From Phycisphaerales bacterium (lineage in GTDB: Bacteria; Planctomycetota; Phycisphaerae; UBA1845; UTPLA1), in NCBI GenBank assembly GCA_020639075.1, contig JACKHI010000002.1, positions 806,001 through 870,000 on the forward strand: a DNA stretch of 64,000 nt, in the 5' to 3' direction. Positions 27,168-36,740 of this stretch are shown here, in pieces. Within the stretch, counting starts at the first letter, position 1. Every line of letters starts with the position of its first letter. Under the pieces are notes generated by a model. That model was not told where the DNA came from, did no database searches, and was given only the letters and a program-made list of their open reading frames with translations. The translations under genes were made by a program, and so were the position numbers.

Positions 27168-28067
27168 TCAGCTCGCTACATTCAGCTCTTCAGCGATATC
27201 CATCAAGGCTTCGTGCATCGGAATGCCGGGCGGTCGGCGCATGAGCGACTCGAAGCGCGATGATTCCAGGCTGACGTCCGCCGGCCTCGGTTCCGGCGCG
27301 TCGATCTCGCACTGCGAAATCGAGCGAATTCGCGCATCGGAGACGCCCAACGCCTTGGCGGTCAATTCACCCATCTGGAGCCGCGAGAGCCTCTGTGGGC
27401 CGCCCGCATGGAGGATGCCGCTGATGTCTCTCTGCGCGACATCGACGCACGCACGCGCTGCGTCCTCCAGCCATATCGGCGTTCGATACTCATCTCCGAA
27501 CAGCGTCAACTCACGTCGATCCAGCATCGCGCGGACTTGATTCATGAACGTCGTCGGCCGATCGACGGCCGGCACGCCGTACATCAGAGGAAGCCGCAGA
27601 ATGATAGCATTCGGTGAATCCCCAAGCGCATTCTCCGCTTCGACCTTAGTGGCCCCGTAGATGGACTTGGGAGATGTTGGATCTGTCTCTCGATAGGGCG
27701 CTTCGCCGCCCCCGAACACGAGATCCGTCGATGTGAACACAAGCCGTGCGCCCAGTTCTGCGGCGAGTTCATTGATCAGGCACGACGTCTCACAATTCAC
27801 GAGTCGTGCGCGATCGGGATGTCGATAGGCGTCATTGACGTTGGTGATCGCCGCCGTATGTATGATGAATTGCGGGCGAAGGCGCCGAACCAGCGGTTCA
27901 AGAGCGCGGCGATCCGTCAGATCGATCGGAATCGATTCGCCAACATCCGGGCGAGGCCCCTTGTCGGTGACCGTGCCTACGGCGGCTGCGCCACGACGCG
28001 CCAGAAGGCGAAGCAGCACGCTCCCAAGCTGCCCGCCTGCGCCAGTGACCAACCAGTCTGTTGCCAT
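27168..28067 (-). CDS. RmlD-like NAD(P)-dependent sugar/epimerase-family reductase
   Basis: A 299-residue extended short-chain dehydrogenase of the dTDP-4-dehydrorhamnose reductase (RmlD) type. It has the N-terminal glycine motif VTGAGGQLGS, AAITNVNDAYRHP, VFTSTDLVFGG and the catalytic YGATK. RmlD proteins make dTDP-L-rhamnose or related sugars, but no rmlA/B/C neighbours are present, so another nucleotide sugar is possible. SD-like GAGGAT precedes ATG 28067. It is divergent from the Kelch gene and converges on the subtilase gene. Confidence 0.88.
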   Translation of the reverse strand: MATDWLVTGAGGQLGSVLLRLLARRGAAAVGTVTDKGPRPDVGESIPIDLTDRRALEPLVRRLRPQFIIHTAAITNVNDAYRHPDRARLVNCETSCLINELAAELGARLVFTSTDLVFGGGEAPYRETDPTSPKSIYGATKVEAENALGDSPNAIILRLPLMYGVPAVDRPTTFMNQVRAMLDRRELTLFGDEYRTPIWLEDAARACVDVAQRDISGILHAGGPQRLSRLQMGELTAKALGVSDARIRSISQCEIDAPEPRPADVSLESSRFESLMRRPPGIPMHEALMDIAEELNVAS

Positions 28068-28147
28068 GAGTGATCCTCGCCAAGCTGATAGGGCAGAGTC
28101 TATGCGAAAAATACGCAGTTACAATATTGTTCGGTATGATGAGGCGT

Positions 28148-29569
28148 ATGACGACAGTTCTTCATGCGCGTAATTGCAGTCGCCCACGGTCTGCGGCGGC
28201 CGGCGCGATCGCGTGCTGGATCGCTGTCTCGCTGATGATGGTCGCTGACGGACGCACGTATGGCGTAGAGAGTGACTTTGCAACGGTTGGGTTCTCGAGT
28301 ACGTGCGGCCCCGACGTTATCCCGCGGTTTTTTCATAAGGCCGTCCTTTTGCCCGATGGTCAGGTTCTGGTTGCCGGCGGTCTGGGGTTGACGATGCTTC
28401 CCCCGGGGCTGACGTCGTTAACAGACATCTCGCTGTTCGATCCGCTCAGCAGGCAGTTTTCGCAAATCCGATCGGTCGACGGCGCCGCGCATCTGCATCT
28501 CATCGTGGGACGAAGCAGCCACACAATGACAACGCTTCCGGACGGACGCGTTTTGATCGCGGGTGGAAACGTTGATGCCGGCGGAAGATCGACTGGACGA
28601 GCGACTGAAACCACCGAGATTGTAGATCCCGCAAAAGGCCGAATCCACGCCGGCCCGGCTATGAACGAGCCCCGCGCATACCACTCCGCGACGAGGCTCT
28701 CCGACAATCGCGTACTTGTTGCCGGCGGCGCATCGTGGCAGATTTTCGATCCAACGGATGACGCCTGGTCGAGTCCCGTCAAGATGGTGCGATCCCGCAC
28801 TCGTCACGCGGCGGTTCTATTGCCGGCTGAGCACGCATCATTAACGGATCGCGTGCTTGTGATCGGCGGGCTCGGCGCCGGCGGTCGCTGGCTGGAGATA
28901 CTCGATCCCGCGATGATGACTTCCCGTCAGATTCCGGCCATGTTGCCCGAGTACGTGAACGATCTGGCCGCGGCGAGAATGTCGAATGGTCGAGTCCTGA
29001 TCGTCGGTGGGCAGATCAATCATAGCCTCCAGACGAAATCGTATGTACTGATCTTCGATCCCGTCGATGAGAGCCTGCGCGAACTGCCTCCGCTGCCATT
29101 GCGAAAAGAGGGTATTTCCGATCATGAGATGATGACTGTCGGAAATTACGTCATTGTTTTCGGCGGTGAGCAACAAGTTGGGCAGACAGACACCGAGCTG
29201 GATTACGTCGCCATCTTCAACGGTGAATCGGAGTCCTGGGAATTCGTCGGCGCCATGCAGCAGCCACGCGATGACTTTGTGGCTGTTCGACTGACTGACG
29301 ATCGCGTCCTCCTGATCGGCGGCGCGTTATCGATGCAAGGGAATGAAGCCCCGACCGGGACCGCCGAGGAATTCGAATTGCGTCAAGTCCTGATCGGCGA
29401 CGTCAACGGAGATGGTCGTATCACGCAGGCGGACGTTGGTCCATTTGTTGATGTGTTACTGTCCCCCGACGACGCCGATGCAATCGAGTTCCGCGCGGCT
29501 GACATGAACGCGGACTTCGCCGTGGACGGCCGCGATATCATTCCGTTCCAGTCGAAAATCGCCTTCTGA
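28148..29569 (+). CDS. Exported Kelch-repeat protein with C-terminal dockerin
   Basis: A 473-residue surface protein. The N-terminal hydrophobic segment (AGAIACWIAVSLMMV) is a likely signal peptide. Galactose-oxidase/Kelch blades follow: LPDGQVLVAGG, LPDGRVLIAGGN, LSDNRVLVAGGA, MSNGRVLIVGGQ, LTDDRVLLIGGA. The last 60 residues are a dockerin pair: IGDVNGDGRITQADVGPF and ADMNADFAVDGRDIIPF. The role is probably binding of glycans or proteins. Start is uncertain among ATG 28136, 28139 and 28148; a -10-like TACAAT lies at 28120-28125. Confidence 0.85.
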   Translation: MTTVLHARNCSRPRSAAAGAIACWIAVSLMMVADGRTYGVESDFATVGFSSTCGPDVIPRFFHKAVLLPDGQVLVAGGLGLTMLPPGLTSLTDISLFDPLSRQFSQIRSVDGAAHLHLIVGRSSHTMTTLPDGRVLIAGGNVDAGGRSTGRATETTEIVDPAKGRIHAGPAMNEPRAYHSATRLSDNRVLVAGGASWQIFDPTDDAWSSPVKMVRSRTRHAAVLLPAEHASLTDRVLVIGGLGAGGRWLEILDPAMMTSRQIPAMLPEYVNDLAAARMSNGRVLIVGGQINHSLQTKSYVLIFDPVDESLRELPPLPLRKEGISDHEMMTVGNYVIVFGGEQQVGQTDTELDYVAIFNGESESWEFVGAMQQPRDDFVAVRLTDDRVLLIGGALSMQGNEAPTGTAEEFELRQVLIGDVNGDGRITQADVGPFVDVLLSPDDADAIEFRAADMNADFAVDGRDIIPFQSKIAF

Positions 29570-29747
29570 CGTGTTGGGCAATTCGGCGCGATTCGTGCAT
29601 GTTAAGTTGGAAAATCTCCGACTCGGCACTCTCGCGCGCAACGGGGCGGCGCGTCCTCAAACGACTTCGTGCGCAAGGCCTACAGTGCAATATCACGAAT
29701 GCGAAATCCTGGGGAATGTCAATCGTTGAGAATCCGCCAGACGCAAC

Positions 29748-31493
29748 TCAATTCGCGACAGTCGAACCAAACGACAAATCTCCGTTCACGTACGTTGCGA
29801 CGACGCGCGTATCGGCGATCTGGCTCGGGGGAATCGTCAGAATATCGCGATCCAGGATGACGAAGTCGGCGTAGCAGCCCTTCTCGATTCTCCCGAGGAA
29901 GTGATCGCCCGCCGCCTCGGCCGCGTGCGCCGTGTAGGCAAGCAGGGCTTCCTCGACGGCGATATTCTGCTCGGGCACAAATGTCCTGCCGTCCAGTGTC
30001 TTGCCTGTCACGGCCGTGGCGATACCGAGAAACGGATTCAACGAAACAACGGGCCAGTCGCTGCCGAAGCAGACGAGTGCGCCCGAGTCCAACAGCGACC
30101 GAAACGCATAGCTCGTCCTGCATCGTTCAACGCCGATGGCCTGTTCGGCGTAACGTCCGTCGTCGGCCTTATGATAGGGTTGCATCGAAGCCGTAACGGG
30201 GATCGAGTGAAAGCGCGCAATGTCACCGGGAAGAAGATGCTGGGCGTGTTCGATGCGCGGTGCAAGACGACTGGCGCCGGTCTTCGTCACGCGTCCGTCG
30301 TCGCGTCGAACGCGATCGCAGATACGTGCGTAGATGTCCAAGACCTCATGATTCGCCTCGTCTCCAATCGCATGGATTGCCGGCGTGTATCCGGCGCGAT
30401 AGACGGCTTCGCACATGCGCTCCAGGCGCGGCTGATCGAGCATGCCTTCGCGCAGCAAACCGCGAGCCGTTGGATTGTGATCGTGGGTGTGCGTGTACGG
30501 CGTCGCCATGTACGCCGTTCGCGATCCGAGAGAGCCGTCGGCGTATTCCTTGAAGCCGACGAGGCGCAGCATCGCATCACGCGCGCTCGCATCGACGCGC
30601 GGCAGCATCTCTATCCAATTCGGCTCGCTCAGGTATTGGCGTACGCGAACCCCCAACGTATCGCGCCGCCGCGCTCGATTGAATGTTTCGAACGCTTGCC
30701 AGTCCTCCATCGTATGAACGCAGGTAACGCCATGGGACAGGGCATGTGCGCCGGCCCGAACCAGGGCGGCGTCGAGTTTCCGCTTCGTTGCTGGAGGAAC
30801 ATGCTTCGCGACGAGATCGATGGCTGAGTCTTTCAGAATCCCCGTCGGTTCGTTCGTCTGTGGGTCGCGTTCTATTCGGCCGCCGGGTGGATCGGCAGGC
30901 CCCGTTGCGTCGATGCCGGCAAGTTGAAGCGCGGCTGTGTTGACCAGCGCTGCGTGACCGTCCATGCGATAGAGGAGCGCAGGTGTCTTTGCGGTCCCAG
31001 GATCGATCCACGATCGGTCGGGTTGCGTCGGGTCCGGCCAGCTTTCCGTCGACCATCGACCGCCGAGGAGCCATGCCTCGCCTTCCGGCAGGAGTCCGGC
31101 GGCTTTCTCAATGGAAGCGATGAACTCCCGACGATCAGTTGCATCGCGTAAGTTCAGGTGCCCGATCTGCTCGCCGCCCGCCAAGAGGTGCATGTGGGCG
31201 TCGATGATTCCCGGGATGATTCGGCGGCCGTGGGCATCCAGCACAAGCGCGTCGTGCCCGGCGATGGTCTTCGCATCCGTGGCGGCGCCGACGAAGATGA
31301 ACCGTCCGTCGCGGACGACAAACGCCTCCGCTTCCGGGGTCGCAGCGGACGCCGTCCAAACGTGGGCGTTCAAGACAAGCATGTCTCGCCGACTGTCAGC
31401 TGCGCAACCTGATGCACAGGCGCCGGCAACAAGAAATGTCAGCAGTGTAAAGAACGAGCGCCGAAGTAAAGATGACACCGTGAAGGGGCGCAT
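29748..31493 (-). CDS. YtcJ-like amidohydrolase lipoprotein
   Basis: A 581-residue exported hydrolase. The signal peptide ends in a lipobox-like ACASGC. The amidohydrolase-3 fold is complete: DAHMHL, the carboxylated-lysine segment GFKEYADGSLGS, HAIGDEAN, RIEHAQ and GSDWPV, so metal sites are intact. Family members hydrolyse amides, carbamates or similar bonds; the substrate is unknown. GGAGG is 4 nt before ATG 31493, giving the start; the open frame upstream is not needed. It is divergent from the ABC operon, whose start is 66 bp away. Confidence 0.9.
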   Translation of the reverse strand: MRPFTVSSLLRRSFFTLLTFLVAGACASGCAADSRRDMLVLNAHVWTASAATPEAEAFVVRDGRFIFVGAATDAKTIAGHDALVLDAHGRRIIPGIIDAHMHLLAGGEQIGHLNLRDATDRREFIASIEKAAGLLPEGEAWLLGGRWSTESWPDPTQPDRSWIDPGTAKTPALLYRMDGHAALVNTAALQLAGIDATGPADPPGGRIERDPQTNEPTGILKDSAIDLVAKHVPPATKRKLDAALVRAGAHALSHGVTCVHTMEDWQAFETFNRARRRDTLGVRVRQYLSEPNWIEMLPRVDASARDAMLRLVGFKEYADGSLGSRTAYMATPYTHTHDHNPTARGLLREGMLDQPRLERMCEAVYRAGYTPAIHAIGDEANHEVLDIYARICDRVRRDDGRVTKTGASRLAPRIEHAQHLLPGDIARFHSIPVTASMQPYHKADDGRYAEQAIGVERCRTSYAFRSLLDSGALVCFGSDWPVVSLNPFLGIATAVTGKTLDGRTFVPEQNIAVEEALLAYTAHAAEAAGDHFLGRIEKGCYADFVILDRDILTIPPSQIADTRVVATYVNGDLSFGSTVAN

Positions 31494-31559
31494 GATGCCT
31501 CCGTTTCCATTATCGTCGGGTGCGGCGGAATCCGTTGCGCCGCTACGAGGGACTTTCGC

Positions 31560-32486
31560 GTGAACGTCATTGAGATCGATCGTCTCGTCAAGTCGTACGG
31601 CAACTTGAGGGCCCTGGATGAGTTCAGTCTTCGTATCCCGCAGGGCGCCATTTTCGGCTTCCTCGGCCCAAACGGCGCGGGTAAGACCACGACGATTCGC
31701 ATTCTCCTGGGACTGTTGAACGCCACGGCCGGGCGAGCGAGCGTCTTCGGTCTCGATGCCCGATACGATCGCACGGCCATCGCGGCTCGCGTCGGCTATC
31801 TGCCGGGCGATGTACGATTTCAGCAACGTCAGAAAGGGGCCGTGTTTCTTGATTTCTGCAATCGGGCGCGAGGAGGCGATCACGGCGCGGAGATTCAACG
31901 CCTCGCGAAACGGTTCGATCTGGATCTCGGGCGCCGAATCCGTAATTACTCGCGCGGAATGAAACAGAAGCTCGGATTAATCCAGGCGCTGATGCACAAA
32001 CCCGACTTGATGATTCTCGACGAGCCCGGCACGGCCCTGGACCCGCTCGTCCTCCAGACGCTCTACGACGAACTTCGACACGTCGCTGCCGACGGCCGTA
32101 CGGTCCTTTTCAGCAGCCACACGCTCAGCGAAGTCGATCAATTGTGTGATCGCGTTGCCGTCATCCGGCAGGGCAGGCTTGTCGAATCCGGCGATATGGC
32201 GGAATTGCGGAGTCGCGCTCCGCGCCGCGTGATTTTCAAGCTTGAAAACGGACATTCGATGACGCCGGCGCCTGATAATGCGTTTCATTCAGGCGACAGC
32301 ATGGATGGTCGCATTACGGGCACCTGGGTGGGGCGAACGACGACGCTGCTGGACTGGCTTCGATCGATGCGCGTGACGGATCTGGAAATCGGGCCGCCGA
32401 CGCTGGACGAGTTGTTCCATCGACTCTATCGCGACAGTGCGCCGCCGGCGGAATCGTCGTACACATCAGCCGGGGAGGCGCGATGA
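31560..32486 (+). CDS. ABC exporter ATP-binding protein
   Basis: A 308-residue ATPase of an ABC-2 type exporter. Walker A is GPNGAGKTT, the signature is NYSRGMKQK (LSGGQ variant common in this class), Walker B is LMILDEPGTALDP, and the switch histidine lies in LFSSHTLSE. The last 90 residues form an extra C-terminal domain as in drug or antibiotic exporters. GTG is the start codon, with GAGGGA about 8 nt upstream. It overlaps the permease gene by 4 bp (ATGA), so the two are translationally coupled. Substrate unknown. Confidence 0.93.
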   Translation: MNVIEIDRLVKSYGNLRALDEFSLRIPQGAIFGFLGPNGAGKTTTIRILLGLLNATAGRASVFGLDARYDRTAIAARVGYLPGDVRFQQRQKGAVFLDFCNRARGGDHGAEIQRLAKRFDLDLGRRIRNYSRGMKQKLGLIQALMHKPDLMILDEPGTALDPLVLQTLYDELRHVAADGRTVLFSSHTLSEVDQLCDRVAVIRQGRLVESGDMAELRSRAPRRVIFKLENGHSMTPAPDNAFHSGDSMDGRITGTWVGRTTTLLDWLRSMRVTDLEIGPPTLDELFHRLYRDSAPPAESSYTSAGEAR

Positions 32487-33295
32487 ACACGACGATTTTT
32501 CGAAAGGCCCTGCGCGACTACGGCTGGATGATGCTCGTTGCGGCCGCGCTCCTGTTCGCGTTCGTCATCATTTTCGTATTTGCTGCGACGTCGATCAACA
32601 TCGAGCAACGCCTGGATGTCATGCAGACGCCCTGGGTGCGCCGACTGATCAGTTCCATGATCGGCGGCGATATCATCGACAATTTTACGCGGACGGGAAT
32701 GATCGCGTTCGCCTTCGCGCATCCGGCCGCCTGGGCCATGCTGCTGACGTTCATCCTCACGAGCACATCAGGTCTGATTGCCGGCGAAGTCGATCACGGT
32801 TCCTTCGACCTCGTCGCGACGCTGCCGATTTCTCGCACGCGACTCTACGTGACGTATTCCGTCGTCGTCGCGCTGGCCGTCGCAGTCATGTGTGCGGCCA
32901 TCTGGGCCGGCGCGTGCGCGGGCCTCTCGTTAATCGGCGATCACGAAGCCGGTCGGAGCGTCCTCGCCATCGTCGCGGCACATCTTTACGCCGCGTGCCT
33001 TTTCGTCGTCGGCCTCGGCATGGCGATGAGCGGCGTTTGCAACCGTAGACTTGTTGCGGCGGGCATCTGCTTCCTGTACATCTTCTACTCGTTCGTACTG
33101 AATGTGCTGGAGGCTTTCTGGCCGGCGATTCGAAGCATCGGTTTCTCCAGCTTTATGCACTATTACTCGCCCCTTCCCGTCGCCCGCGATGCGGCATGGC
33201 AGTGGACCAATATCGGAGTCCTGCTCGCGGCAGGGCTCGTGGTCTGGTTGATCGGACTGGTTCGCTTTGTCAATCGAGACCTGCCGGGAGCGTAG
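32483..33295 (+). CDS. ABC-2 type transporter permease
   Basis: A 270-residue integral membrane protein with about six hydrophobic helices (GWMMLVAAALLFAFVIIFVF, AWAMLLTFILTSTSGLIAG, VALAVAVMCAAIWAGACAGL and others). The GEVDHGSFDLVATLPISRTR segment matches the coupling loop of ABC-2 permeases. It forms the channel with the upstream ATPase. Confidence 0.9.
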   Translation: MNTTIFRKALRDYGWMMLVAAALLFAFVIIFVFAATSINIEQRLDVMQTPWVRRLISSMIGGDIIDNFTRTGMIAFAFAHPAAWAMLLTFILTSTSGLIAGEVDHGSFDLVATLPISRTRLYVTYSVVVALAVAVMCAAIWAGACAGLSLIGDHEAGRSVLAIVAAHLYAACLFVVGLGMAMSGVCNRRLVAAGICFLYIFYSFVLNVLEAFWPAIRSIGFSSFMHYYSPLPVARDAAWQWTNIGVLLAAGLVVWLIGLVRFVNRDLPGA

Positions 33296-33346
33296 TGCGA
33301 TGGCGCTGACGAGCATTGAGACAAGAAGTGATTCGCGGAGGACGAC

Positions 33347-34312
33347 ATGAACGATCGTGCGTGCCGCCTCGCCTGCATGATCGGTCTCGGCCCGCTGGCC
33401 GCAGGATTGACATTTGTCTATTTCGGTATCGGCGGGCCGATTGGCCTCCCCGATGTTCAATTTCCGTGCGTGATGGTGACAGCGACGGCGATGCTCGCCA
33501 CGTTTGTGCTTTGGTGGCAGTACATCCAGTGGGACCGGCGACGGCGCATCGGTACCATCCTCCTCGTCGTGCCCGTCGTTGCGCACCTTATCGTGTTTCA
33601 GCCCATCTGGTGGATCAGCTGTGACGCGGATCGCGACACGCTTGTAACGGCACAATGCTTGGGCGTGTACGGCCTCTTCAGGCTCGCCGCGCCGTTTCTC
33701 TGGTGGGGCCTTTTCATCATCTCTCGAAAACGAAAATCCCCAAAACGATTGGGAGGGAGGCGGCGCATGACTCGTACCGCGATTCGAATTCTGCTCGGCC
33801 TGAGCCTGGTTCCGATTCTGCCCGCGCTATTCTTCATCAGTCTCTACACGTGGGACTTCAACTTCGGACTCTCTGACGAGTGGAACGCGACTGTCAGCCT
33901 CATTCCGTGCGAAATGCTCGCGATTGGTCTGTGGATCGCCATCTGGCGCACGGAAGTTCGTTGGACGCACAATCGAGTTGTCGCCACCGCCATCCTGGCG
34001 TGCGCGTTCCTGGCGACGATCGCCGTGCCTTACTTTGATTCATCGAGTGAGTCGATCAACTCGATCGTGTGTTCGTCCCCCGTCTGGATGTGGGGCTTCT
34101 GGATCATCGGGACCGCCTGGCTCTGGCGCAATCGCCCCGGACACGCCGCTGGCGCAATGGAGCGCCTCTCAGAAGAGTGCGACATCGGCCCGCAATGTCC
34201 GTCATGCGCTTACTCGCTACGCGGGCTGAGCGAAGCCCGATGTCCCGAATGCGGCTGGAAGGGGACCCTCGACGCGGTCCTCGATGCGTCCCTCGGGCTC
34301 GGCGACGTATAG
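33347..34312 (+). CDS. Membrane protein with C-terminal zinc ribbon
   Basis: A 321-residue protein with about eight hydrophobic segments and a cytoplasmic tail holding CPSC...RCPEC (residues about 282-302), a zinc-ribbon pattern with SLRG between the two knuckles. This CPxCxYxLRG form is typical of planctomycete proteins. Its function is unknown. It starts 51 bp after the permease with GGAGG shortly before ATG 33347, so it may be the third gene of the ABC operon. Confidence 0.75.
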   Translation: MNDRACRLACMIGLGPLAAGLTFVYFGIGGPIGLPDVQFPCVMVTATAMLATFVLWWQYIQWDRRRRIGTILLVVPVVAHLIVFQPIWWISCDADRDTLVTAQCLGVYGLFRLAAPFLWWGLFIISRKRKSPKRLGGRRRMTRTAIRILLGLSLVPILPALFFISLYTWDFNFGLSDEWNATVSLIPCEMLAIGLWIAIWRTEVRWTHNRVVATAILACAFLATIAVPYFDSSSESINSIVCSSPVWMWGFWIIGTAWLWRNRPGHAAGAMERLSEECDIGPQCPSCAYSLRGLSEARCPECGWKGTLDAVLDASLGLGDV

Positions 34313-34357
34313 CGATTGCGCGCAGCGGAAAAGCGCCTAAACGTGTGTGCAAAACCG

Positions 34358-34366
34358 TGCTATAGT
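34358..34366 (+). promoter_or_regulatory. Extended -10 next to the polX start (possible leaderless start)
   Basis: TGC followed by TATAGT (34361-34366) ends 7 nt before ATG 34374. No Shine-Dalgarno is present, so transcription would start at the ATG. Confidence 0.45.
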
Positions 34367-34373
34367 CCCGCCT

Positions 34374-36101
34374 ATGGCCAACAAAGACCTCGCCGCAATC
34401 TTCAACGAGATCGCCGCACTGATGGAAATCGTGGGCGAGTCCAAGTTCCGAATTAACTCCTATCAGCGAACGGCCCGCACTCTCAAGGACCTGACCAAAG
34501 ACGTCGCGCAGCTTCTAGATTCCGGCGAGCTCGAAGATCTACCCGGCATCGGTAAATCGACTGTCGAGAAAATCCAGTCCTACCTCACCGACGGCAGGAT
34601 CGACGTTCATCAGGAACTCCTCGCGAAAGTCCCGGCAGGACTGCCGAAGCTCCTATCCATCCCCGGAATGGGTCCCAAGAAAGTCGCCCTCGTATGGAAG
34701 GAGCTCGACGTCGGCAGCATCGACGATCTCAAGCGCGTCATTGCCTCCGGCGAACTCGCAAAGCTGAAGGGCATGGGCGAAAAAAGCGTCAAGCAGATTG
34801 CCGATGGCATCACTTTCGCAGAGTCCACGTCCGGTCGCACACCGCTGGGCCTTGCATGGCCGCTTGCCGACGAACTCGCCGCCGCTATGCGCGAAGTCCC
34901 CGGCGTCGCTCGCGTCGAAACGGCGGGCAGCCTGCGGCGCGGGTGCGAGACCATCGGCGACATCGACCTTCTCTGCGAATCCGACGACGGCCCCGCAGTC
35001 GTTACGGCGTTCACGTCGCTTCCGAAAGTGAAGCGCGTGCTCGCGTCCGGCGATACCAAGGGGTCCGTCATCGTCGATCGCCGCGACGGTGAGGAGATCC
35101 AGGTCGATTGCCGGGTTGTTCCAAAAGCTGCATTCGGCGCGGCGCTGCAGTACTTCACGGGCGGCAAGGAGCACAACGTCCGCCTTCGGGAACGAGCGAT
35201 CAAGCGAGGCTGGAAACTTAACGAGTGGGGCTTGTTCGAAGGCGACAAGCAAATTGCGGGCAATGACGAAGCGAGCATCTACAAGAAGCTCGACTTGCCG
35301 CACTTTCCGCCCGAACTGCGGGAGGATCGGGGTGAATTCGAGCTGAAAGCGGCGCCTACGCTCATCGAACTCGCCGATATCCGCGGAGATCTGCATACGC
35401 ACACGACAGCCAGCGACGGGAAGGACGACGCCGAGACGATGGTCCGGGCCGCCTGCGAGCGGCATTATGAGTTCATGGCAATTACGGATCACACGAAGTC
35501 CAGCGCCATCGCCAACGGTCTCTCCATCGATCGGATGTGGCGGCAGATCGAGAAGATTCGACAACTCAACGAGAAGATCGACACAGTCAGCATTCTCGTC
35601 GGTTGCGAATGCGACATCCTCTCCGACGGTGAACTCGACTATCCCGACAACCTCCTCGCCGCATGCGACTTCGTCGTGGCCAGCGTGCATTCGGCAATGC
35701 GGCAGGATCGGGACAAAGTCACGTCGCGCGTGCTGCGCGCCATTGAAAGCCCCTACGTCAACGTCATCGGCCATCCGACAACTCGACTGATTAACCGGCG
35801 CGAGCCGATCGATCTCGACATGGAGGCCGTCGTCGAGAAGGCCGCCGAGACGGGCACAGCGCTGGAGTGCAACGCCTCCTGGCAGCGCCTTGACCTGCAC
35901 GATCGACACATCCGAATGGCGCTCGATGCGGGCGTGAAGATCTCCATCAACACCGACGCCCACGCCGTCGCGCAATTCGATCAGATGCGTTTCGGCATCG
36001 TCACGGCGCGACGCGGCGGCGCCACGCCCGACGACGTGATCAACACCTGGCACCTGCCCAAGTTGCGAAAGTGGATCGCCGCCAAGCGCAAGCGGGCTTA
36101 G
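34374..36101 (+). CDS. polX: DNA polymerase X with PHP exonuclease domain
   Basis: A 575-residue repair polymerase. The N-terminal 8-kDa-like and helix-hairpin-helix regions (LEDLPGIGKSTVEKI, LLSIPGMGPKKVALVW, LKGMGEKSVKQI) bind DNA. The polymerase palm has GSLRRGCETIGDIDLL with the two catalytic aspartates. The PHP domain (residues about 340-575) has GDLHTHTTASDGKDD, AITDHTKS, GCECDIL, SVHSAM, GHPTTR and NTDAHA, all metal ligands present. Bacterial PolX fills gaps in base-excision repair, with 3'-5' exonuclease from PHP. Start at ATG 34374 is where family homology begins. Confidence 0.96.
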   Translation: MANKDLAAIFNEIAALMEIVGESKFRINSYQRTARTLKDLTKDVAQLLDSGELEDLPGIGKSTVEKIQSYLTDGRIDVHQELLAKVPAGLPKLLSIPGMGPKKVALVWKELDVGSIDDLKRVIASGELAKLKGMGEKSVKQIADGITFAESTSGRTPLGLAWPLADELAAAMREVPGVARVETAGSLRRGCETIGDIDLLCESDDGPAVVTAFTSLPKVKRVLASGDTKGSVIVDRRDGEEIQVDCRVVPKAAFGAALQYFTGGKEHNVRLRERAIKRGWKLNEWGLFEGDKQIAGNDEASIYKKLDLPHFPPELREDRGEFELKAAPTLIELADIRGDLHTHTTASDGKDDAETMVRAACERHYEFMAITDHTKSSAIANGLSIDRMWRQIEKIRQLNEKIDTVSILVGCECDILSDGELDYPDNLLAACDFVVASVHSAMRQDRDKVTSRVLRAIESPYVNVIGHPTTRLINRREPIDLDMEAVVEKAAETGTALECNASWQRLDLHDRHIRMALDAGVKISINTDAHAVAQFDQMRFGIVTARRGGATPDDVINTWHLPKLRKWIAAKRKRA

Positions 36102-36740
36102 CGCGACGACGGCCCACGATCGGTCGTTAAGTCAACGTCATCTCGAATCGTGCCCCCGCGGCCGAGTCCTCTAATACGCCTTACACACGACGAGATCGCT
36201 GTGCGTTATCGGCAATGCGCAGCTTCCCTTCAATTGTCGCCGGCGCTTCTAATAGCATGAATGGAGCAACTTGTGCACGTTCGTCGACGTGCGCGCCGGA
36301 TGTTTCGGAACGACCAAGCGTGAGCGGAATTCAGCCAATAGGAATAGCACAGCCAGGAGTAATCGCCCTGCATCACGCCTTGCCGCACACCACGCTCGCT
36401 GGTGCGCTGAGCGTATGGCGACGTCGCGCGTGTGCGATCGCGCTAGGTCGATGCACGACGTCCGCCTACCTGCTGAGCCTGACGCCCGAATCGTCGCTCT
36501 GCGCGCGGAGACTCACAGACTACGCCGACTACCTGAAGATGATCGCCTTGAAGGACGCTGCCGATCTGGCCGATGCACGCCTCGCCAATACGGCGAGCGC
36601 AGGCCAGGCCCATCCGACGCGGCTCTGGCCGTTTCACTATCCGATGATTGAACCGACGATGGACGCAAATGTGTTTGCTGACGAAGGGCAGCGCCCGATG
36701 CTGGGCGCCTACATCGACGTAATCCTGTAAGCGCGGTCCG
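36102..36740 (+). other. 639-bp stretch without a convincing gene
   Basis: No family-like protein is seen on either strand. One open frame, 36215-36730 plus, could encode 171 residues (ending PTMDANVFADEGQRP), but it has no Shine-Dalgarno, no repeat and mixed codon composition. It might be a decayed gene or an RNA gene. I found none of the signature stretches of SRP RNA, RNase P RNA or tmRNA. Confidence 0.35.
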
